DNA of 64,000 nucleotides from [Scytonema hofmanni] UTEX 2349 (GTDB lineage: Bacteria > Cyanobacteriota > Cyanobacteriia > Cyanobacteriales > Nostocaceae). The notes under the pieces are model-generated. The model was given only the letters and a program-made list of their open reading frames with translations, did not search any database and was not told the DNA's origin. The position numbers and the translations under genes are program-made. Positions 17,754 to 26,672 of the stretch are shown piece by piece. Numbering within the stretch: the stretch's first letter is position 1; every line of letters starts with the position of its first letter. The stretch is from contig NZ_KK073768.1 of the NCBI RefSeq assembly GCF_000582685.1, forward strand, positions 3,357,747-3,421,746, in the 5' to 3' direction.

Positions 17754-18647
17754 ATGAATATACAAGGAAAGGTAGCCTTAGTTACAGGGGCTTCCCGTGG
17801 AATTGGGCGAGCGATCGCACTAGAATTAGCACAACAAGGCATGAAGCGGTTGATACTCATGGCACGCGATCGCGCCAAATTAGTTGAAGTAGCCCAAGAA
17901 ATTGAGGCAATGGGTGTCAGCGCGGTAATCGTACCGATAGACTTAACCAAACCGACTGCTGTAAATATTGCCGTTGCCCAACTTTGGCGAAATCATGGTC
18001 CGATTCATTTGCTAGTTAATTGTGCCGGTATCGCTTACCAAAACTCATTTCTGCAATCTAAACTACCGCAAGTTCAGGAAGAAATTTCTCTGAATTTATT
18101 GGGAACCTACACCCTAACTCATTTGGTAGCGCGACGCATGGCAAGCCAAAGACAAGGGACAATCATTAATGTTTCCAGCTTGATGGGTAAAATAGCTGCA
18201 CCGACGATGGCGACTTATTCAGCTACCAAATTTGCCATTTTAGGATTTACCCAGGCACTGCGCCAAGAACTCGCACAATACAATATTGACGTAAAAGCCT
18301 TATTGCCTTCACTGACAGACACAGACATGGTGCGCGATATGCAATTATTTCGCTGGGTGATCCCCATGTCTCCCCAAGAAGTAGCGCAAGTACTCGTTGC
18401 CGGATTGTCAAAAAATTCATCAGAAATCTTAGTTGGTTGGCAAAGTCATTTGGCTGTTTGGTGTCAACGTCTTGCACCTTGGCTGCTGGAGTTTATTTTA
18501 AAGTTGGCAACTCCACCAAAGCAAGTAGCCAGAAGACATCAGCTTTATCAAAAACGGGTAGGACTAATGCAGAGATTGAGTTTGTGGACAAGCGATCGCT
18601 TTTTGTCGAGAAATACAATTTCTTTTGCGTCTGCACGTAAAGGCTGA
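17754..18647 (+). CDS. SDR family NAD(P)-dependent oxidoreductase
   Basis: A 297-residue classical short-chain dehydrogenase. It has the cofactor motif TGASRGIG (residues 11-18), NCAGIAY, the catalytic Ser in INVSSLMG and the YSATK (YxxxK) motif. The C-terminal extension of about 50 residues (from about 240) contains a hydrophobic WLLEFILKLATPP segment that may attach to membranes, as in ketoreductase-type SDRs acting on lipids. The substrate is not deducible. The gene stands alone, and an array of palindromes starts 7 bases after its stop. Confidence 0.93.
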   Translation: MNIQGKVALVTGASRGIGRAIALELAQQGMKRLILMARDRAKLVEVAQEIEAMGVSAVIVPIDLTKPTAVNIAVAQLWRNHGPIHLLVNCAGIAYQNSFLQSKLPQVQEEISLNLLGTYTLTHLVARRMASQRQGTIINVSSLMGKIAAPTMATYSATKFAILGFTQALRQELAQYNIDVKALLPSLTDTDMVRDMQLFRWVIPMSPQEVAQVLVAGLSKNSSEILVGWQSHLAVWCQRLAPWLLEFILKLATPPKQVARRHQLYQKRVGLMQRLSLWTSDRFLSRNTISFASARKG

Positions 18648-18653
18648 TACATC

Positions 18654-18804
18654 GGTATAGACGTTCCATCGGAACGTCTATACCATGATTTGCGCTAAAG
18701 ACGTTCCCCCGGAACGTCTCTACAATAATTTGCGGTAGAGACGTTTCGGTGAAACGTCTCCTTTGATGGTTTGCGCTAAAGACGTTCCATCGGAACGTCT
18801 CTAC
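18654..18804. repeat. Array of four palindromes on the left side of the RAYT pseudogene
   Basis: Copies at 18654-18684, 18696-18723, 18735-18760 and 18777-18804, spaced about 40 bases apart and joined by TGATTTGCGCTAAA-like linkers. Cores differ (TTCCATCGGAA, TTCCCCCGGAA, TTTCGGTGAAA) but keep pairing. The last copy abuts the end of the RAYT reading frame. Confidence 0.9.
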
Positions 18805-19053
18805 TAGTGGTTGGGTTTTTCGATAGGAAAATTTTCCGGATGATGTTCGTCAGATTCCCATTTTACAGGGTTGTTAATAATATATTCCCTAATTCGGTTG
18901 AGAGATTCTTCATCACGAATAATACAGTCATGAAATCTAGTTTGCCATTTAAATTCTGTAAATCCAGCAATCCAAATTTGCTTTGTACAAACCGATTTAA
19001 ATTGACCAATTATTGAACCTAAAGAATTAGATTGTAATCGTGGCACATTATTC

Positions 19054-19100
19054 GTAGAGACGTTCCGGTGGAACGTCTCTACCTGCGGGAACGTCTCTAC
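19054..19100. repeat. Palindrome plus half copy inside the RAYT pseudogene
   Basis: GTAGAGACGTTCCGGTGGAA continues CGTCTCTAC, followed by an extra GGGAACGTCTCTAC half. It translates in frame as VETFPQVETFHRNVST between IINNPV and NVPRLQ. Confidence 0.85.
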
Positions 19101-19133
19101 AACGGGGTTGTTAATAATCAAAATACCGTGCAT

Positions 19134-19326
19134 TTCAAGAAGGCAGAAGGCATTCGTGCTGAGGGCAGAAGGAACCAATTGGGAGGGGTCACAATCCCCT
19201 CCCAATTGGAGGCTCCCAATATCGTTGCATTTGGGAGGGGCTTCAGACCCTTACTCCTTTCAGTCGTGGGCAGAGGACACTTATACATTCCTTCTGCCTC
19301 CTGCCTTCTGCCCTCTGCCTTTCCCG
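19134..19326. mobile_element. 193-bp repeat-rich insert splitting the RAYT HUH motif
   Basis: Composed of GAAGGCAGAAGG-type tracts at both ends (inverted relative to each other) and an inner inverted repeat CCAATTGGGAGGGG/CCCCTCCCAATTGG (19175-19188, 19196-19209). It separates the two halves of the catalytic motif codons. No coding capacity; MITE-like or repeat-array nature inferred. Confidence 0.65.
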
Positions 19327-19604
19327 GTGATTTGGCATTATCACCCATGCATCTAATTGGACATTAGAGCGAATTTGTGATGTTTTCTGCCATTCTTCAG
19401 CAATAATTTCTCCTATTTGCGATAACTGCATTTCACCATCAATTATTTCGCCAAAGAAAAATTGTCGATTATGGGTGCAAATAGTAATAAAATAATAGCC
19501 ATCAGATGTATAATCCCATTTTGAACATCGCACTGTTTCAATACGGTATTTATTTTTATATAGGGTCATAAATCGCAAAATCCAATTGTCGCAATTATTA
19601 CATT

Positions 19605-19754
19605 GGTAGAGACGTTCCGGCGGAACGTCTTTACCATGATTTGTGCAAAAGACGTTTCATCGGAACGTCTCTACCATGATTTGTGCAAAAGACGTTTCAT
19701 CGGAACGTCTCTACCATGATTTGTGCAAAAGACGTTCCATCAGAACGTCTCTAC
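19605..19754. repeat. Tandem array of four palindromes on the right side of the RAYT pseudogene
   Basis: The first copy is 19605-19635; three more follow with an exact 40-bp period (linker CATGATTTGTGCAAAAG, cores TTTCATCGGAA or TTCCATCAGAA). The linker resembles the one in the left array (18654-18804). Because the linkers are constant, this is not a CRISPR array. Confidence 0.9.
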
Positions 19755-19819
19755 GACTAACGTAATTTTGTCAGGCTGTGATGTCTTCGGTATTATTGCT
19801 AGGATTATTCAATTAAAAA

Positions 19820-19847
19820 TAAAGACGTTCTAGTGGAACGTCTCTAC
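19820..19847. repeat. Isolated palindrome
   Basis: TAAAGACGTTCTAGTGGAAC then GTCTCTAC, a slightly decayed member of the family, lying 91 bp upstream of the GH57 gene. Confidence 0.8.
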
Positions 19848-19938
19848 AAGCGATTCATTAAGATATAAGCTGTTGAGTTAGAAAAACAATCCAAAATACA
19901 AGATATTTAGATATAACTCGTTTCGGAGCTAACCAAAA

Positions 19939-21390
19939 ATGCCTTCCCCAACAATCAGCTTCACGACTTTACCGGAAATCATTGATGGTTTGCCCAATAT
20001 TTCTGGTTGGGAAACAGAGGTGCTTGATGTAGTCAACCGTGATGCACCTGTATTTTTGCCAACAACAAACCTACGGTTAGAAGATATAACCGGAACTTTT
20101 GCGATCGCACTCCACATGCATCAACCAACGATCCCCGCAGGACATGATGGTGGATTTATCAGCAATCTGCAATATATGTTTGAACATCCAAATGTTGGGG
20201 ATAATCATAATGCGACGCCTTTTGCATATTGTTACAGTCGCATGGGCGATTTTATACCCGAACTTGTCAGCCAAGGTTGCAATCCTCGCGTCATGCTAGA
20301 TTATTCTGGGAATTTGTTGTGGGGATTGCGACAAATGGGACGCGAGGATATTTTAAATAACCTGAAGCGGATAACATGCGATCGCACCTATCAACCTTAT
20401 GTAGAATGGCTCGGTACAATGTGGAGCCATGCTGTAGTTCCTTCTACACCTATCCCAGATATTAAACTGCATATTTTAGCATGGCAACATCACTTTGCCG
20501 CGATTTTTGGTTGGGAAGCATTAGCACGAGTCAAAGGCTTTTCACCTCCAGAAATGCACCTACCAAATCACCCCGATACTCTCTTTGAATTTGTTAAAGC
20601 GTTGAAAGAATCTGGCTATCGTTGGCTATTAGTTCAAGAACATTCTGTAGAAACTCTTGACGGTCAATCTCTCGCTCACAAACATTTACCACATCGTTTG
20701 ATTGCTCGCAATTCCCAAGGCGAAACAATTAGTATCACAGCTTTAATTAAAACTCAAGGTTCAGATACTAAATTAGTTGCTCAAATGCAACCTTATTATG
20801 AAGCTAAAACATTATCTAAACAACAATTAGGTAGTGTAAATATCCCGCCAATAGTTAGTCAAATCGGCGATGGTGAAAATGGCGGAGTGATGATGAATGA
20901 ATTTCCCAGCGCTTTTAAACAAGCTTGGCATCAAATCGGCAAAACAGGCACTGTTGGTGTGACAGGAACAGAATATTTAGAATTAATTGAAGCTGCTGGT
21001 TGTAAAAGTGAAGATTATCCAACTTGTCAGCCGATAGGACAATCTCAAATTTGGCAGCGAGTTTCATCTGAGAATATTCAACCGGGAGAAGTCGAAAAAG
21101 CAATTCAAGAAATCAAGCAAATTAATTCAAATTTTCACATGGATGGAGCTTCTTGGACTAATCATATCAGTTGGGTAAATGGATATGAAAATGTTATCAG
21201 TCCGATGAATCAACTTAGTAGTTTATTTCATCAAAAAGTTGATTCCAGCCTTACCAGAGATTCTCATTACCGCAGCGCTTTGCTACACAACTTATTGTTG
21301 CAAACAAGCTGTTTTCGCTATTGGGGACAAGGTGCTTGGACTGATTATGCTCGTGAAATTTACCAACGTGGTGAAAAGTTGCTGAAATAA
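19939..21390 (+). CDS. Glycoside hydrolase family 57 (amylase-like) protein
   Basis: A 483-residue protein with the GH57 opening motif IALHMHQPTIPAG around residue 55. Further family-like blocks are FAYCYSRMGDFIPELV, LDYSGNLLWGLRQM, VEWLGTMWSHAVVPSTP and FSPPEMHLPNH. GH57 members act on alpha-glucans (alpha-amylase, 4-alpha-glucanotransferase or branching enzyme); which activity applies here is not clear, but a glycogen-related role is plausible in a cyanobacterium. There is no signal peptide, so it is cytoplasmic. The gene is followed 40 bases later by a Uma2 gene fragment. Confidence 0.85.
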   Translation: MPSPTISFTTLPEIIDGLPNISGWETEVLDVVNRDAPVFLPTTNLRLEDITGTFAIALHMHQPTIPAGHDGGFISNLQYMFEHPNVGDNHNATPFAYCYSRMGDFIPELVSQGCNPRVMLDYSGNLLWGLRQMGREDILNNLKRITCDRTYQPYVEWLGTMWSHAVVPSTPIPDIKLHILAWQHHFAAIFGWEALARVKGFSPPEMHLPNHPDTLFEFVKALKESGYRWLLVQEHSVETLDGQSLAHKHLPHRLIARNSQGETISITALIKTQGSDTKLVAQMQPYYEAKTLSKQQLGSVNIPPIVSQIGDGENGGVMMNEFPSAFKQAWHQIGKTGTVGVTGTEYLELIEAAGCKSEDYPTCQPIGQSQIWQRVSSENIQPGEVEKAIQEIKQINSNFHMDGASWTNHISWVNGYENVISPMNQLSSLFHQKVDSSLTRDSHYRSALLHNLLLQTSCFRYWGQGAWTDYAREIYQRGEKLLK

Positions 21391-21430
21391 AACTAGAAAA
21401 TCTCAAAACAGGAAGGATTCGTGAGGTCAA

Positions 21431-21538
21431 ATGACACAAATTTTACCAAAACTAATAACCTTTGACGAATTTGTTGAGTGGATACCAGAAAACTCACCGA
21501 AGCGTTATGAATTGTACAATGGGGTAATAGTGTCGTAA
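21431..21538 (+). pseudogene. Uma2-family endonuclease remnant cut off by a palindrome
   Basis: Thirty-five codons reading MTQILPKLITFDEFVEWIP and then ENSPKRYELYNGVIVS match the start of Uma2 (DUF820) PD-(D/E)xK proteins, which normally run to about 190 residues. The frame ends at TAA formed by the first bases of a GTAAAGACGTTCC palindrome (21535). The rest of the gene is absent, so insertion of, or deletion at, the repeat destroyed it. Confidence 0.75.
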
Positions 21539-21771
21539 AGACGTTCCGCCGGAACGTCTCTACAATATGTGTGATTTGTCGGACTTGATATAATGTCTGT
21601 TTAATTAACATTAATCAAAACCTACCTACTGTCGTAAAGACGTTCCAGCGGAACGTCTCTACAATATGTGTGATTTGTCGGACTTGATATAATGTCTGTT
21701 TAATTAACAGTCGTAAAGACGTTCCACTGGAACGTCTCTACAATATGTGTAGTTTGTCGGACTTGGTATAA
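21535..21771. repeat. Three copies of an extended (about 76 bp) palindrome-containing unit
   Basis: Units start at 21535, 21634 and 21713. Each has the GTAAAGACGTTCC/GGAACGTCTCTAC palindrome followed by AATATGTGTGATTTGTCGGA and CTTGATATAATGTCTG, ending in TTAATTAACA in the first two. Cores are CGCCGG, CAGCGG and CACTGG. The units fill the spacer up to the convergent histidine-kinase gene. Confidence 0.88.
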
Positions 21772-21779
21772 CAAAATAA

Positions 21780-23129
21780 TCAAACTAAAGGTAAGATAAT
21801 TTCAATTTCTGTACCGATGCCAAATTGGGAATTGAAATTAAACTTACCTCCATGTTTTGCGGTTATAATTTGATAACTTATTGCTAAACTAGTTTCTTTA
21901 TTAGCACGTTTTTCAACAGAAAAAGACTCAATAATTTGCTGTTGTAACTCCAGAGGTATTCCGGGACTATTATCAGCGATGCGAATGGAAACCCAACGAG
22001 AATCAGGTGCGTCAGATTTTGTCGCCTCCTGTGAAATAACTTCTGTAGTAATTTCAATTTTTGGTTTGTGATTTGTATTAGTATTAAACTGTTGTCGCAC
22101 AGTTTCATCAAGCAATGCATCAACAGCTTGACTCAAAATATTCATCAATACCTGGCTCAACTGCCCCACAAAGCAATATACTGGGGGCAGATTACCATAA
22201 TGTTTGACAATTTTAATTTCTCCTTTAATTTGGCTGTTAATTAACAATAAAATATTATTTATGCAAGTATGTAAATCTGCTGGTTTAGGATAAAGTTCGT
22301 CGATGTGACAAAAATTTTGCAAACTGGTAACAAGTTTTTTTAATCTTTCTGCACCGGTGTGGATACTCTTCAGCGCTTTTGATAAATCTTGTTCTAAAAA
22401 ATCAAATTCAATATCTTCTTTAATATCGATTATTTCTGTAGATGCTAATGGTAACTCTTTGTCGTAAGCTTGTATCAATTTCAGCAAGCCTTGGCTGTAA
22501 TTTGAGACATAAGTTAAGTTACCCCAAATAAAACCCACCGGATCTAAAATTTCATGTGCTACTCCGTCTACCAAGCGTCCCAGACTTGCCATTTTATCAT
22601 TTTGAATCATTTTAGCTTGACTGCGTTCATAGCGCACCTGAGTTTCGATTCCGCGAATTTGCCAAGAGGCAATGCCCAATTCTTGTATATCTAATAACTT
22701 GTAAGTATCAGGTGCTGTTTTGACGATGACTGGTTCTGCCAAAACTTCAGGCGATCGCCTGAATGCAATTTGCATCGCGCTCAAAATCGGCGTACTATCA
22801 GGAAGTAACAAAATCCCTGTCCGAGCATAGCTGTAGATAATACTTAACGGCTCAGTAAAAAATAAATCTTTTGCGTGGGGACGAATCAAAAATTCCAGCA
22901 GTCCTCGTCGGGAAATCATACCAATAAATTTTCCCTGTTCTAGCAAGATTGCTCCAGGTAGCAGCGGGTATTTTTCAAAGTATTCAGCAATTTCTGTGCC
23001 AGTACAGCTAATTTCCACGCCGAAGTTGTATAGTGGCAGTTCCTGGAGAGTTGACTCTATACCGAGATTGCGATCGCTACCCTCAGATAATATTGGCGGT
23101 AATATTTGCGAATTGAATTCCTGTTCCAC
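21780..23129 (-). CDS. CBS-domain histidine-kinase-like protein with degraded ATP-binding motifs
   Basis: A 449-residue cytoplasmic protein. The N-terminal half carries CBS-like sequence (PGAILLEQGKFIGMISRRGL). The dimerisation helix follows, with KMASLGRLVDGVAHEILDPV (phospho-accepting His near residue 193) and a HATPase_c domain. The N-box reads QVLMNILSQAVDAL, where the usual second Asn is Gln. The G1 box is IADNSPGIP instead of DNGPGIP. The G2 box is NKETSLAISYQII and lacks the GxGLG pattern. It looks like a kinase whose ATP binding is weakened or lost. No response regulator is adjacent. Confidence 0.85.
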   Translation of the reverse strand: MEQEFNSQILPPILSEGSDRNLGIESTLQELPLYNFGVEISCTGTEIAEYFEKYPLLPGAILLEQGKFIGMISRRGLLEFLIRPHAKDLFFTEPLSIIYSYARTGILLLPDSTPILSAMQIAFRRSPEVLAEPVIVKTAPDTYKLLDIQELGIASWQIRGIETQVRYERSQAKMIQNDKMASLGRLVDGVAHEILDPVGFIWGNLTYVSNYSQGLLKLIQAYDKELPLASTEIIDIKEDIEFDFLEQDLSKALKSIHTGAERLKKLVTSLQNFCHIDELYPKPADLHTCINNILLLINSQIKGEIKIVKHYGNLPPVYCFVGQLSQVLMNILSQAVDALLDETVRQQFNTNTNHKPKIEITTEVISQEATKSDAPDSRWVSIRIADNSPGIPLELQQQIIESFSVEKRANKETSLAISYQIITAKHGGKFNFNSQFGIGTEIEIILPLV

Positions 23130-23194
23130 TCAAAACCCTGGTTTGTACAAAGACAGCTTAAAGACTGAAAGCTAACCAATAGGCTAACATTTTT

Positions 23195-23293
23195 GCCTAT
23201 GTCTGGGGGGAGTGGGGGACAAGGGGGACAAGGGGGAAAAGGGGGACAAGGGGGACAAGCAACCACTAACAACCAACAACCAATAACCAACTA
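23195..23293. repeat. Purine-rich and AACCAC-type minisatellites
   Basis: GGGGGACAAG units (about 23200-23259) are followed by CAACCACTAACAACC-type units up to the stop codon of the NACHT gene. Related tracts occur at 32109-32255 and 54540-54590. Confidence 0.75.
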
Positions 23294-26272
23294 CTAACAA
23301 CTAATAGCTTTGGCAACAAGTTGAGTTTGTTTAGTTGCTTGGGGAACTAAACCTGTTAGGGTTGCAAGTTTTGCTGCTACGAAGTCTGGAACTTGCGCTT
23401 CTGCACCTTTTGCTAAATAACAATCCTGTAGTGCTAACAGGAAACCTTTGATTAACTCAATATCTGATATGGCTTCGGCTTGAGCGAGAAAATTGTGCCA
23501 GGAGGTTTTATCATTTCCGTAAGAGTCTAGCAGGTATAAGCCGGCGAGATATTCTGCTAGGGGATCGAGGGCAAAGCGAATTTTATCTTCTGCGGAACCG
23601 ATAATGTCAATTAGGTGCAAGCGTTTTTTTAGATGTTCCAAACGTGCTTCGGCGTTATCATGAGCATCGAGTGCAGCTAAAACATCATTAAGTATGGCAG
23701 TTGTGGGACGAAAAGTTTGCTTGAGACATTCCCAGGCGATCGCTTTGGCATCTCGTTGTACTGTACGATTATCTGGTTCGTTTTCGGTTGCACCTCGGTT
23801 AAGTTCGTTGAGGTACGCTAGCATCAAATCGGGTATATTATTCGGTAAATCAATCGCTGTACCTTCTTTAATAGCAATCATCTGTTCCGCGTAAAGTTTC
23901 GCCAGCAACACTGTGATGTTGCGTTGCCCTACCATTAAAGAAAGACGACGACATGCATCAAAATACTCTGGATCGTCGAATAAATTACGCTTGCCTCGCT
24001 GCGTCAAGTATGCTTCCATAAAAGATGATAAGCGATCGCCTGCAACCCGCAACGGTTTAATTGTGGTTTTCGGTATTTCGTCCAGCTTTTCCTCAAGTCG
24101 GGAAGTGACAATTAACGCATTCGCTGTAAAATCTGGATCTCCTGGGCGAATTTGCTTGCGTGTACCTTCGCTCATTTCCGACAAGTGATCCACAATTACT
24201 AGAATACGCCGTTGCCGCAGCAGATGTGCGAGTAATTCGTCAGCGATGGGTTCTGGTTCCCCAATTAAAGCTTGAAGTTGTCCGCAAATAGCTTCTGTTA
24301 AAGGTTCTTCCCCTGCTGCCACATCAAAGTCTAATTCTTGTTCAATTAAAACTGGCAGCATTTTATGTTGACTGATGCGTTGATTTGCATCGTCAGACAT
24401 TGCCCACACTGCCAACTGACAAGCCAAACTAGTTTTACCTGCTCCACCTTCCCCCCAAAGTAGTAAAGTTGCGCGTTTTTTATCGAAAGTCGGTTGTAAA
24501 TCTTTGCCGGTGAGGTGAGCGATGTTATTTTTATCTAGAATAACGGGAATGGGGACGTGAACAAAGCGATCGCTTACCGTTTTCTTCTTACCAAATCCCT
24601 CTTTAGCCGAGTCGATGTGTGCAGTAACCCAAGCATCAAGCACTCTGGGGCGATAATTAAAAAATTCAATAAATAGTAAAGTGCGGATGGGTAAAGTTCC
24701 CCCACCCAGGATATCAGGTAATTTAAAGCTGGAGAATGGTTTCAGGGCGTTGTTGATGTGTAAAAGCCACAGGGGACGCAAGCGCAGCAGTGCGAACCAG
24801 AGAGAGGGGACAAAGATAATGTAAATGAGCGCACCTGTTACCCAAGGATGTTTAACCATCCATTGTAAAGTGCGATCGATGAAGCGGGAGTCTTTTTCTT
24901 TTTTTAGGAGATAGAGCGATCGGCGTAAAGGTGCTTTTTGTCTGTCTGTAAAGTTATCTTTGAGGTCATCCGCAGCTTTTAAAGCTTTTTCTAAGTTAGA
25001 TATGCCTTTGTCTAAATCTGTGCTGGATAGCTTACTGGCATTATCTTGATAGCTTTCAGCGATACGTCCTAAACCAGAAATAGCATAATCTTTAACCTTA
25101 AAAGTATCGTTAGAAGCAACATCATTATCTTTTAAAGCTTGAATAAGTGCGGGAACAGCCGATGCTGCTTTTTCACCAATGCTTCCCAAGGCATCGGCAG
25201 CGTATGAGCGAACATCTGCCTCTTTATCATTCTTCAAAGCTTCAATAAGTGCGGGAACAGCCGATGCTGCTTTTTCACCAATCCTTCCCAAGGCAGAAGC
25301 AGCAGATGAGCGAACATATGCGTCTTTATCCTTCTTCAAAGCTTCAGTGAGTGCGGGAACTGCCGATGCTGCTTTTTCACCAATCCTTCCCAAGGCTTTG
25401 GCAGCATTTAAGCGAACATCTGCCTCTTTATGATTCTTCAAAGCTTCAGCAAGTGCGGGAACTGCCGATGCTGCTTCTTTCCCAATCATTCCCAAGGCTT
25501 CGGTAGCAGATGAGCGAACATTTGCTTCTTTATCATTCTTCAAAGCTTCAGCAAGTGCGGGAACTGCCGATGCTGCTTTTTCACCAATGCTTCCCAAGGT
25601 ATAGGCAGCATTTGAGCGAACACCTGCCTCTTTATCATTCTTTAAAGTATCAGTGAGTGCGGGAACTGCCGATGCTACTTTTTCACCAATGCTTCCCAAG
25701 GTATAGGCAGCCCTGTAGCGAACACCTGCCTCTTTATCATTCTTCAAAGCTTCAGCAAGTGCGGGAACTGCCGATGCTGCTTTTTCACCAATCTGTCTTA
25801 AGGCATCGGCAGCAGATTTGCGAACATATGCTTCCTTATCCTTCTTCAAAGCTTCAGCAAGTGCGGGAACTGCCGATGCTGCTTTTTCACCAATGCTTCC
25901 CAAAGCAGAGGCAGCTAAGTAGCGAACATTTGCCTCTTTATCATTCTTCAAACCTTCAATAAGTGCAGGAACAGCCGATGCTGCTTTTTCACCAATGCTT
26001 CCCAAAGCAGAGGCAGCGCTTGAGCGAACTTTTGGGTTCTTGTTCTGCAACGCTTTAACTAAATAGGGAACAGCTTTTAAGCCAAGTTTCTGCAAGGGTT
26101 TAAAGGCTTTTTCAGATTCAGCATCATTACCCAACTTCTCAATATAAGAATTAATCTCAGTGTTGCTGACATCTTGCGTCCATCCTTTGCTTATCGGCAG
26201 CACAGACAATGAAAGGCACGAAAAAGAAAGCGCCATAACTGCGAAAAATCTCGGAAGCGTGCTGTTGCCCAT
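23294..26272 (-). CDS. Membrane-anchored HEAT-repeat/NACHT-type NTPase
   Basis: A 992-residue protein. A hydrophobic signal or anchor lies at residues 8-30. Residues about 57-400 hold HEAT repeats: eight consecutive 34-residue units beginning GEKAASAVPAL (one GKEAASAVPAL, one GEKVASAVPAL), almost identical at DNA level too, plus degenerate flanking units. A transmembrane helix (about 467-494, WVTGALIYIIFVPSLWFALL) precedes a STAND-type NTPase with P-loop WGEGGAGKTSLA (about 603), Walker B RILVIVDHLSE, ALIVTSRLEE and a winged-helix-like region. NACHT/HEAT proteins are typical of immunity and signalling. If the N-terminus is a signal peptide, the HEAT sensor would be outside and the NTPase inside. 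Confidence 0.85.
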   Translation of the reverse strand: MGNSTLPRFFAVMALSFSCLSLSVLPISKGWTQDVSNTEINSYIEKLGNDAESEKAFKPLQKLGLKAVPYLVKALQNKNPKVRSSAASALGSIGEKAASAVPALIEGLKNDKEANVRYLAASALGSIGEKAASAVPALAEALKKDKEAYVRKSAADALRQIGEKAASAVPALAEALKNDKEAGVRYRAAYTLGSIGEKVASAVPALTDTLKNDKEAGVRSNAAYTLGSIGEKAASAVPALAEALKNDKEANVRSSATEALGMIGKEAASAVPALAEALKNHKEADVRLNAAKALGRIGEKAASAVPALTEALKKDKDAYVRSSAASALGRIGEKAASAVPALIEALKNDKEADVRSYAADALGSIGEKAASAVPALIQALKDNDVASNDTFKVKDYAISGLGRIAESYQDNASKLSSTDLDKGISNLEKALKAADDLKDNFTDRQKAPLRRSLYLLKKEKDSRFIDRTLQWMVKHPWVTGALIYIIFVPSLWFALLRLRPLWLLHINNALKPFSSFKLPDILGGGTLPIRTLLFIEFFNYRPRVLDAWVTAHIDSAKEGFGKKKTVSDRFVHVPIPVILDKNNIAHLTGKDLQPTFDKKRATLLLWGEGGAGKTSLACQLAVWAMSDDANQRISQHKMLPVLIEQELDFDVAAGEEPLTEAICGQLQALIGEPEPIADELLAHLLRQRRILVIVDHLSEMSEGTRKQIRPGDPDFTANALIVTSRLEEKLDEIPKTTIKPLRVAGDRLSSFMEAYLTQRGKRNLFDDPEYFDACRRLSLMVGQRNITVLLAKLYAEQMIAIKEGTAIDLPNNIPDLMLAYLNELNRGATENEPDNRTVQRDAKAIAWECLKQTFRPTTAILNDVLAALDAHDNAEARLEHLKKRLHLIDIIGSAEDKIRFALDPLAEYLAGLYLLDSYGNDKTSWHNFLAQAEAISDIELIKGFLLALQDCYLAKGAEAQVPDFVAAKLATLTGLVPQATKQTQLVAKAISC

Positions 26273-26672
26273 CAGTATACCTCTGAACAGGAGGGGGAAA
26301 TTACTGATAATCTACATCAACATTGCTCACTTTTCTGCAAAACTGCTGAAACAATGCATTGGATTTGCCCTCACCGATGCGTTGTAATTCCTTAGACCAC
26401 TCTTAGCCTACTACTGTTATTAAATCAGCATCATCTAATTTTTCAAACAAATCTGTAACTTGTAATTCAATTGTGTTAACCATGATTTTTAAGTATTCGT
26501 AGAAAAACATTACGCACTAGCGCACTTAAAATATTTTTATACATTTATTTCTGGATAGCAATCAAGCTGCTGATAGGCTATGAAGCTACAAATCAGATCG
26601 AAAAATCGGTCAAACATAAATAAGTCTCAAACTAACGTGCTAGCATAACAGCAAATTAACTTTTACTTCATT
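26273..26672. other. Non-coding spacer with a small doubtful reading frame
   Basis: This is the divergent promoter region between the NACHT gene and the small-gene trio. On the minus strand a 26-codon frame (26403-26483, MVNTIELQVTDLFEKLDDAD) resembles the start of a small antitoxin-like protein but has no ribosome-binding site and ends early; it may be a remnant. Otherwise A/T-rich. Confidence 0.4.

Larger units (their letters stand above)
18804..19578 (-). pseudogene. REP-associated tyrosine transposase (RAYT, Y1/IS200-like), disrupted
   Basis: The N-terminal part (19578 down to 19327) reads KYRIETVRCSKWDY, GYYFITICTHNRQFFFGEI, then WVIMPNH. The C-terminal part (19133 down to 18804) reads MHGILIINN, LGSIIGQFKSVCTKQ and RFHDCIIRDEESLNRIREYI, all typical of the RAYT family. 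Joining them gives PNHMHG, the HUH nuclease motif. A 193-bp insert (19134-19326) splits this motif between its two histidines and shifts the frame, so the enzyme is dead. A palindrome (19054-19100) is inserted in frame in the C-terminal part. RAYTs mobilise REP palindromes, and palindrome arrays flank this gene on both sides. Confidence 0.88.

Noticed and set aside
19605..19754. Regular 40-bp array that might be a CRISPR
   Set aside because: The linkers between palindromes are identical, not unique spacers, and no cas genes are present.
25050..26100. 102-bp tandem DNA repeat
   Set aside because: It is the coding sequence of the HEAT repeats, in frame throughout; reported as part of that gene.
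26403..26483. 26-codon frame with antitoxin-like start
   Set aside because: Too short, no ribosome-binding site; mentioned only as a possible remnant in the spacer entry.
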